DNA from: Panicum virgatum
Taxonomy: Eukaryota > Streptophyta > Magnoliopsida > Poales > Poaceae
Reading direction: 5' to 3'
DNA length: 64,000 nucleotides
NCBI RefSeq assembly: GCF_016808335.1
Contig: NC_053138.1
Coordinates: 59,488,951 to 59,552,950, forward strand
The notes below the pieces were generated by a model that ran no database searches, was not told the origin of the DNA, and saw only the letters and a program-made list of their open reading frames with translations. A program made the position numbers and the translations under genes. Below are positions 56,786-64,000 of the stretch, piece by piece. The first letter of the stretch is position 1, and every line of letters starts with the position of its first letter.

Positions 56786-59384
56786 TGTGACACCTCAGGT
56801 GTCAATACTTTTAAATCCAATCAATACACCTTAGTTAAAGTTAAAAGAAAATTTGGGAAAATAATTCAAGAGAAGGGTTCAAATAAAAGATCAGTTATTG
56901 CATAAGAAATGAAAGGAGAAAGAAAAAGGGTGAAAAGCTATTCAAAAGTTAATTCAAAAATATGCAAAAAAATTTAGTTGGCTCATGGGAGGTGTTTCAA
57001 TTGACATGTGCTCAATTGAACTTCAGCCAAAATCAATTCAAAAACTGAATAAAACTAAAGTCCTTTTGTGCAAATATGCAAATGTACCAATAGTTCAAAA
57101 TGTGAGTTTCAAATGAAAATTTGCATAACACAAAAGTTGTAGATCTTGAAAAGTTATGCAAAAGTGGTATTCAACACTTTTCCATTTGAGCTCTCCAATT
57201 AGGAGATAATTTTAGTTTACCGAGAGGTCCCTGGAAATTTCAGAAATCGCAAAAGAGCCCCCATCTCCATCTCTCTCTCCCGGCTGGCTCTGTTTCGCCC
57301 GCCGCCCGCCGTACGCCGCCGGTGGACTTCGTCCACCGCGCGCCCGCGGCCAAATGGACCCAGGGAGTCTCTCAGCGCCACCTGGCCCGCCCCTTGGCAT
57401 CTCCTCACGCGCACACGCGTCCCAGGCCGCTCGCCGTGCCGCCACGACACCCTCCGCCATGCGCCGCGCCGCTGCCGCTCCGCCCGCTCGCCGTCTGCGC
57501 CCCTGACCCAAATCGACCTCCCCCAGTCGCTGCACCCCTCGCCCAGGAGCTCTATGGCCTATAAAGACCCCCAGAGCTCCACCGTCGCGCCCCTTCTCCC
57601 CCTTCTTCCTCCTCCCGCCGCTCCGCCATGGCCGCCGAGATCCAGCTCGCGCGGGCCGGCTAGCCCAGCCCCACATTGCCCCCTCCGACCACCGCAGAAG
57701 CTTCTCCACCTCCTAGTTACACTCCACGCGTGCGGAATCGAACCCAAACCCCCTCCCGACGCCGTTCCCCTCTTGCGCCGCCGCCGGCGAGCTCGGGCTC
57801 ACCGCGGACCGGCCAGCTCCGAAGGAGACCAAGCCCGACAGCTACCCCAGAAGCATCCACGAGCTCACGCGGTGCTCGTGCGCACCTTGTTCCCCTACCC
57901 CGAGCCCTCCTTCGCCTCCAGCGCCGGCGAACCGAACAACCGACCCGCCATCAACGCCGACGAGCTCAAACCCGTGCACCAAACCCTCGAACGTCGACCA
58001 GGGTAGGTGTTCCTCGATCCTTTCCCTCCTACGCGCCTCCCCGTGGCAGCCCCGGTAAGCCCTGCACCGCAGAACACCACCGGCAAGATGCCACGGCGGA
58101 GAAGGCCGGCGAAGGACCCGGTTGTAATTTGTTTTTTTCGTTTAAGGGTGTTTCTGCAAGTAATCCAGTGTATACCAGTGAACTTCTAAAATGCGAAACA
58201 AATCACAGAAAAATACGAAAAATGCAAACTCAACTGATCTGGAATCTTTGTAACAAAATCTACAAATTTTGTAACATTAACATTTACAGAAACTCAACCG
58301 AATTTAATCTAGGGAAAAGATTAAGAAAACCACCTTATGCATGTTCATGAAGTTCTGCTCATCAAATGACCTTGATTTTTGGATATGTTATCACTAATGG
58401 GATGCTAAGATCACAGTAAAAAGATGACACCAAACCAAAATAGTTATCATGTTAGAACAATCAAGATTCTCTAATCTGTTGTTAGCTTTCTCGATTTAAT
58501 TCTGGAAAATATGCACATGAACTTACTCTGGAATGTTTACTGCGTGCATGTAAAACTAAAACACTGTTAATTCCTAAATTTCAGATTTATTAGACTTCAT
58601 TTGCTATATATCATGATTTATGCTTGTTTAATCAACTTAATTCCTCATATATAGTTCTTATGCTCAGAAAAATCTATATTTATTTCTGGAGTCTCTTTTT
58701 AGCTCTGTGTTCCTGTCTAAAAATTTTGAGCTGCAGTTACTGAGTTTGGCTTTGTCGAATGATCATGCTTAGCATCTTAGGGCTAGGTTTACTATTTTTG
58801 TTTTGAGTAATCTACAATGTTTCTGGTCATAATTTTTGGGCATGATCTTGTTCAGAGTATGTTCTACCTTTAATAAAAAGTTCAAATGCAATACTGGTCA
58901 AATGCATCTTGAGAAATTTATGCAAACTCATGCTAAGTTAACTGAATAACTAATTTATCATAGTGAGTTAAATCTTGAAAAATTTTCTGGAGTATGTCTA
59001 ACTCATTACTAGTCTCTGGTAAAAATTTGAGAACCAAATCCTTAGTAAAACTTTCTGTAGAATTAATCTTTGTTAATGGATTGCTGTTTTTATTCTTTTT
59101 ATCACCTCTGCTGTATAAGTGTATAAAATCTGGAAAAATTTCAGTACTGAGTTTATGCTTTGAAGTTGCTTGTATAAAATTTGTAGCACCAGAACCCATG
59201 TTGAACATTCTGTACAAAAAGATGAAGCAACTAGAGTAATCCATTTGCATGAATAGTTATAGATTTTGCTCTATGGTAGATGCTGAAATTTATACCATGA
59301 ATGTTCAAGTTTGGATCTGAGTTACTTTAGTGTTTCATCACTAGCTCTTTAGTAGTTGTGTTGTTAAGAAAGAATGAAAGCATG
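56786..59384. mobile_element. LTR-like insertion, right border unresolved
   Basis: Begins TGTGACACCTCAGGTGTC, a terminus with an internal palindrome common in grass gypsy LTRs. The start lies exactly where MURA homology stops, preceded by a possible duplication GTGTT. A TATA-like CCTATAAAG (57557) is followed by a GC-rich, Pro-codon-rich stretch to 58120 and then AT-rich sequence. No gag-pol, primer site or second LTR was found. A GTGTT occurs near 59391, but without a TG...CA end. Solo LTR or truncated element. Confidence 0.4.
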
Positions 59385-60083
59385 CTATGTGTTGAAATTA
59401 AAAATGAAAACCCAAAACCCCACCCATTCATGAATAAACGTAGTTATGTTTACTACTCTATAAACATTTGCCCATGCATTGAAATGTGAAATCGTCACTA
59501 AATTAACTTTCATTGAACTACAACTTTTGTCGATCTTTCCATTGGCCATGCGGCTGCTCACGTCGAGCACGGCCACCAGGTCCAGCCCCTCCCTCACGGC
59601 GGTGGACTTGGTTGCTTTGATCTCCACCTCCACTGTCACGGTGTCCTCCTCAAGCGACGCATCCTCCTTGAAGTACTTGGACTGCTCGATGGTCACCAGG
59701 TTCTTGGTACTGTTCCCTGTCATTGTATAGATGTGTGAAAATAATTATAAATTAAATAATGTACACTGATCGATCAATCAAACAAAATCGCCTCACGCAC
59801 AACACACAGGTATAGTAGTACCTGAATTTGAAGTGGGAGGCTTGTCATCGTCGTCGATTTTTCCACTAAGGATGCCATCCAGCAGCAGCGACAAGGGCGA
59901 TGCCGGGTCCCGCTTGTCCGGAATAGGGACGGAGTTGAACGACCCGCCTGGAGAATTTGCCGCCATGGTGCAGAGACCCTGATAATAGCACAATACTCTT
60001 CTTGTTATATATGTACTTATTAGCTAGGTTCTCAAATGATTAAAGCGTGTTTTATATATATATAGTTATGGTATAATGTACCT

Positions 60084-60111
60084 GGGTGCATTCTGTATAG
60101 AGAATGCACCC
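60084..60111. repeat. Perfect hairpin
   Basis: GGGTGCATTCT and its complement AGAATGCACCC separated by GTATAG. A related TAGAATGCACC recurs at about 60348, so the hairpin and its copy bracket the GTTGCAAC repeats. Confidence 0.75.
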
Positions 60112-60119
60112 ATCCTCTT

Positions 60120-60335
60120 AGTTGCAACTACTGTGACTGTTCTAGTTGCAACTGGATTGTGTCCAATTGTAACAGTTCGCGTCTAGTTGCAACCGGGTCA
60201 GTCCGAGTTGCAACCAAATCTGTCCGAGTTGCAACCGGTTTGTGTCCAGTTGCAATTAGTTCCGTCTAATTGCAGTTGGTCTATTCTTCCTGTTGCAATT
60301 GATGTAGTCTCTCAGTTACAATTGCAGGGTATAAG
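60120..60335. repeat. Degenerate minisatellite of about 21 bp based on GTTGCAAC
   Basis: About ten units of 20-23 bp, each starting with the palindrome GTTGCAAC or a variant (ATTGCAGT, GTTACAAT) and ending TNTGTCCGA/TCTA. More scattered GTTGCAA copies continue to 60540. Located in an intron of the VWA gene. Confidence 0.8.
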
Positions 60336-60788
60336 TGTATTTGGTACATAGAATGCACCTTGTTGCAACGTTCACTAACTAGACTTGCAACTAGGTTGTA
60401 ACTAGTTGAAACCAGTTGCAATTGTGCAAAAACAAGGTTCTAAGTGGTCGCAACTAGTGCTAACTACGCTGCAGCCAAGTTGCAATTGTAATGTAGCTAT
60501 GATAGCAACTCAAAGTATCGTGATGTTGCAATTACATACTTAAAAAAAAGTTTATCAAATATAGTCTTCATGGATCTCGGTTTGTTAAGCACATTTTTTC
60601 CAACGACCTGATGCAAATAGATCTGAAATCGGAGCTACGGTATAAGAGATATTGTATTTTTTTATCCAAATCAATAAAATATTCTCTGCATGCCGCTTCC
60701 TGGTGGGTGGCGGGATTGAGCTGTGGTTGGTTGGCGAGTCCGGCAGAGGGTCTGTGCATTTGTTATAACAACAAGGGTATGTGCATTT

Positions 60789-60789
60789 G

Positions 60790-60858
<69 letters not shown>
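60789..60858. repeat. (TA)n microsatellite
   Basis: About 34 uninterrupted TA units immediately beside the splice donor of exon 60865-61320. Confidence 0.95.
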
Positions 60859-60861
<3 letters not shown>

Positions 60862-61582
60862 TACCTGGTTATATGCATCCGAGCCGAGAGTAAAGGTGTG
60901 GACGGGCACTGTGGAGACGTAGTCCTCGGCCTTATCGAAGAAATCACCCTTGTTGTTGGGCGACCCATCGGAGAAGAGCAGGATGATGCCGTTCGGGTTG
61001 TCGGATGAGAGGCCGATAAGCCTATGCGCCTCCGGGAGGCCGGACGCCATGTTCTTGGTGCAGCCGACCGTGGACTCGGGCAAGATGTTCTTGACGCCAA
61101 CCACTCTCTTCTCCGTCGTGTACCTGTTGGAGGCCGTCCAGACGTAGAGGTAGCTGAGGCAGCTGCCGGGGAAGTTTGCGAGCTTCTCTTGTACCAGCCA
61201 GTAAACCTGATTAACCCTGTTCCAGTCAGGGGTCGAGGTGGTGCAATCAAATGCGTACACAACATAATAGATAGATCGCCATGTTCTCTTGTACCACGTC
61301 CAATGCCCCCTTCTTCTTCCCTGCACGCCGTCACAAAATAGATAGATCGAGGAGGCATCAATGCTTGCATTAATTTTATGTGCTTGTGCGCGTGACGAGG
61401 GAGGATAGATATGATGTGAAGTACCTGCATTATCCGCTGGAGCTGCCATCGCTACGAGGTGAGAAGGGAGGAGACGACAGCTGGGGAAGCCTGGGAGAAG
61501 AAAGAAGAGGGAGATAGCAGGACCAAATAGCTAGCTAGCTAGATCTTGCTGCCTGCCCATCACAAAGAAGAGGGGTCACCCC

Positions 61583-61590
61583 TATATATA
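61583..61590 (-). promoter_or_regulatory. TATA box of the VWA gene
   Basis: TATATATA on the minus strand, about 135 bp upstream of the ATG at 61449. A pyrimidine-rich CTCTCTCTCTC tract lies further upstream at about 61668. Confidence 0.45.
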
Positions 61591-61599
61591 CACAAACGT

Positions 61600-62060
61600 C
61601 ACAAGCAATAGATAGCCTGCTGCCCTGGATCCACAGACCCCACTAGGTAATTAATAATAATGAAAGCTCTCTCTCTCTCACACACACATCACACACTGCA
61701 CCTACCTCACATGTCGCATGTGACGGGATTGGAATCTCATCACTAGAACAATTCGTTAATCAAGGCTTTGAAAAGAAAGGACCAAGATGCTGCTAATACT
61801 CTGACTCGATGAGACTTAGGCAACAAACATCATCGTCGCATCGATCAAGGGAAAGACAAAGGCTGCATGCAATGCAACCAATTGCGAGAATTTTTCGAAC
61901 TGAGTAAACCCCCATTTCCATTACAAAACGGAAATACCATACGTTCATACAGTGATAGTCGAAGAGAAAACAGGGGGAGGTACCGAAACAAGTTTCAGGG
62001 ATGACCCAACAGGCCAACATTCAGCCTGCTGAGAAATCAGAAGCAGATAGCAATAATATG
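61600..62060. other. Upstream region of the VWA gene, no gene seen
   Basis: Contains the CT repeat and a short CACACA run at 61680. No coding or RNA feature was recognised. Confidence 0.5.
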
Positions 62061-62331
62061 ACACTACTACAAAAAATATTTTTAGAGACGGGTTAAAACA
62101 CATTTTTAGAAGCGGGTAGCACACCCGGCCCGTTACTATAGTTTTCGCAGCTAAAAATGCCTTTCTTCAAGGGCGGGTACCGTAATGTCCTTGAAAACTC
62201 ATTTTCAGGGGCAGACAACCCCCTCACATGCCCTTGGAAATATATTTGTAGGGTCTGGTCAACCCCCAGCCGTCCCTAAAAATCTATTTGTGGTCACCGC
62301 ATAAAAATCCTTTATTTAGGGTTTGAGAAGA

Positions 62332-62848
62332 AATGCCTCAGGCGATCGGAAACTGGGAGGTACCACATAATCATGGCAGGAATTCTGCTCTGCTTCTCAT
62401 AAATATCAAAAGTACTGTCGTCTGGCTCAATAGAGGCACCACTATTCTTCGCCACGTTCCTTTTATTCACATCGGTTGGATCTTGATTGGCATCACTACA
62501 GTAACCAATATTTTTTTACCGACTTGTAGAACATACATGGCATTTTTTCAAGTCTTTGAATGTATCCCAACGATACAAAATACAATGATTTGGATATGCA
62601 CGAATTCTTTCCATACCCATCGTGAACGAGCTCACAAGCTTCTTTGCTCGGTATGTGTTGGATGATACTTTATTTGGCTTTGAAAGCAACCAAGGCAAGA
62701 TACGCAGCAATAGATCGTTGAAACTACCATCCGACCAACCATGCTTAGCCTTTAGAGTCAAGAGCTCAAGTATGAAACAAAGCACAGTCCAGTGTTTCAG
62801 GCATCCTTTCGATTGCTCACACATATTTTTCTCTGCTGATTTTCTCAA
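62332..62848 (-). pseudogene. TNP2-type CACTA transposase, N-terminal fragment
   Basis: The frame 62516-62848 has LKAKHGWSDGSFNDLLLRIL, YRAKKLVSSF and RIRAYPNHCILYRWD ending CHVCSTSR. A second frame (62332-62500) has KQSRIPAMIMWYLPVSDRLR and FFSNPK, then a stop. These are consecutive parts of TNP2 transposases, upstream of the catalytic region, which is deleted. Confidence 0.85.
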
Positions 62849-62911
62849 CGTCTCGAAGTAAGTTTGCTAACCCCCTAGCACTAGCAACCAACACCTCCAC
62901 TTTGGTGTGGC

Positions 62912-63419
62912 TCAAGATGCCGGTGGTTAACCATTATCTGTATCCAAATCCATACCCATATTATTTGGGGAGGGTATGGATTATCCATATATATATACAT
63001 ATATATACATATATATGTATATATATATGGATATGGGTAGGGTATTAGAGGGTAATTATCCACTTAACTATATACCCGTTTAGAACACTAAATCACCAAG
63101 AACAGGTGCTAGGAGGTGACCTCTCGCTCGCGCGCCGCATGAAGGCCGGGGGCCACCTTCTCAGTTCTCATGCTTGCGCTGGTGACCCGCCATAATGCCG
63201 CTGCATGCTCGCTCATTTTGTTCTTGATTCTCGTGGAGGCAAAATCTCCGCTGTTCATTTGATTCTCGATTCTTCTGGAGGCAAAATCTAATATGTTTAT
63301 CTATTGGTTATCCATACCCATCGGGTATTACCCTCGTTATTTGGGGATGGAAAATTTGGATGCGGATGATTACTGGGTATGGGTACGGGTGACCCGTTTG
63401 CTGCCCAACGGCATCGTGA
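62912..63419. mobile_element. 508-bp hAT-like MITE nested in the CACTA element
   Basis: The termini TCAAGATGCCGGTGG and (inverted) TCACGATGCCGTTGG match at 13 of 15 bases. The 8-bp target duplication GGTGTGGC is present at 62904-62911 and 63420-63427. Inside are TACCCATACCC-type motifs, an AT-rich palindrome (62980-63030) and a direct repeat of GGAGGCAAAATCT. No coding capacity. Confidence 0.78.
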
Positions 63420-63488
63420 GGTGTGGCGCAACAACTGGCTGAGAAAATTACCATCATCAAGTTCATCCACTGCCCCAAACCGGAATTA

Positions 63489-63795
63489 CCTTGGCGGCTG
63501 AAATAGAGCCGCCAAGGAATATAATATTTTCTTGGCGGTCTTACTAAACAGCCAAGAAAAATATATACCTTGGCGGTTCGACAAAACTGTAATGAAAACA
63601 TGCATTTTTCTTGGCAGTTCAGTTAAACCACCAAGTAAACATGCAATTTTCTTGGCTGTTGGATTAAACCGCCAAGTAAATGTGCCATTTCCTTGGCTGT
63701 TTGACTAAACTGCCAAGTAATATGCAATTTTCTTGGCTATTTGACTAAATTGCCAAGTAATATGCAATTTTCTTGGCGGTTAGGTGGCCAAGGTA
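63489..63795. repeat. Array of about eight CTTGGCGGTT hairpins
   Basis: Units of about 40-45 bp. Each has CTTGGCNGTT, a loop of about 6-10 bases, and the complementary AACCGCCAAG or a variant, then AATATGCAATTTT-like sequence. Such arrays act as subterminal transposase-binding repeats in CACTA elements (family knowledge); here that is inferred. Confidence 0.75.
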
Positions 63796-64000
63796 GTGGT
63801 TGTTAATACTCGTTTTCACTTATTAAAATATACAATACACGCTTGTTATGTACTTTTCACTTAGAAGATATAGCGTATGCTTGTTAAGTACCTATTTTGA
63901 CTCAACATATATGATATACTTGCTTTCAATTAAATATATATGACATAGTCTTCATGTTTTGTTGAGTTCATCACTAACACACATATGGCCCTTGTTATGT

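Larger units (their letters stand above)
59385..61449 (-). pseudogene. von Willebrand A (VWA) domain gene, fragmentary
   Basis: Pieces on the minus strand: 61425-61449 (ATG 61449), 60865-61320, 59822-59978, about 59385-59716. Exon 2 carries the C-terminal half of a VWA domain (GIILLFSDGSPNNKG, VPVHTFTLGSDA). Exon 3 continues with MAANSPGGSFN. The last exon has the start of a VWA domain (VTVEVEIKA, LDLVAVLDVSSRM). The MIDAS motif is DVSSR instead of DxSxS, and the domain stops soon after. The phase from exon 1 to exon 2 leads to a stop, so the model is not a clean gene. It resembles grass VWA proteins of the WAV3/RING-related type, but no RING is present. Confidence 0.65.
62061..64000 (-). mobile_element. 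CACTA (En/Spm-like) transposon, internally deleted, right end outside
   Basis: The left terminus is CACTACTACAAAAAA, the CACTA signature. Subterminal repeats of the GGGCGGGT / CCCTNAAAAAT type follow to about 62300. A transposase fragment lies at 62332-62848 in minus orientation. A hAT-like MITE (62912-63419) and a hairpin array (63489-63795) lie to its right. The second terminus is not in the window, so the hairpin array could belong to another element. Confidence 0.7.

Noticed and set aside
57212..58350. Pro/Ala/Arg-rich ORFs on both strands
   Set aside because: GC-rich leader-like DNA of the LTR-like insertion; no conserved motif, and no support from splice sites.
60790..60859. Repetitive Ile/Tyr peptide encoded at the TA repeat
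   Set aside because: It is the (TA)n microsatellite in an intron read as codons.
63489..63795. CRISPR-like periodic array
   Set aside because: Spacers are not unique and repeats are degenerate hairpins in a plant transposon; eukaryotic context excludes CRISPR.

Overview
The window is nuclear DNA of a grass, most likely a panicoid. It has GC-rich first exons, intron-rich genes with GT-AG borders, an intronless lectin receptor kinase, Ty1-copia and Ty3-gypsy retrotransposons primed by initiator-Met tRNA, Mutator-, hAT- and CACTA-type DNA transposons, and Tourist-like MITEs. The species cannot be named from the sequence alone. About half of the window is transposon-derived, and several elements are nested in one another.

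Layout. (1) 59-16344, minus strand: a large KIN-12-type kinesin gene. Its motor domain lies at 13.4-15.4 kb and long coiled coils follow; the 3' end is beyond the left edge. One intron (3891-9390) holds a 5'-truncated copia element, which itself carries a 97-bp hAT-like MITE. (2) 16.7-19.3 kb: promoter and intergenic DNA with two MITEs. (3) 19350-29467: a gypsy chromovirus with target duplication CGTAC and LTRs rich in GCGGACNGTCCGC palindromes. It sits between two diverged copies of the receptor-kinase promoter. (4) 30139-32583, plus strand: an intact G-type lectin receptor kinase. (5) 33116-37349, minus strand: a second KIN-12-like gene. It has lost the whole motor domain and most of the coiled coil, but the five remaining exons join in frame. 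The last exon runs into about 475 codons unrelated to kinesin that resemble plant transposon proteins.

(6) About 37865-53000: a Mutator-like element with long inverted termini carrying a dead GRF zinc-finger gene. Its right terminus is split by a young gypsy chromovirus (41113-52664, target duplication GGCGG). (7) 53330-56780, minus strand: the C-terminal end of a MURA transposase followed by a plant mobile domain (PMD) gene, both decayed. (8) 56786 to about 59380: an LTR-like insertion with an unresolved right edge. (9) 59385-61449, minus strand: fragments of a von Willebrand A domain gene with satellite repeats in an intron. (10) From 62061 to the right edge: a CACTA element with a truncated TNP2-type transposase, a nested 508-bp hAT-like MITE and a hairpin array.

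The most unusual feature is the pair of KIN-12 loci about 17 kb apart. One is full length; the other is a headless derivative with an intact frame and a transposon-like C terminus. If expressed, the short protein could pair with or compete against the full-length phragmoplast kinesin. That role is inference; the exon structure and open frame are read directly.
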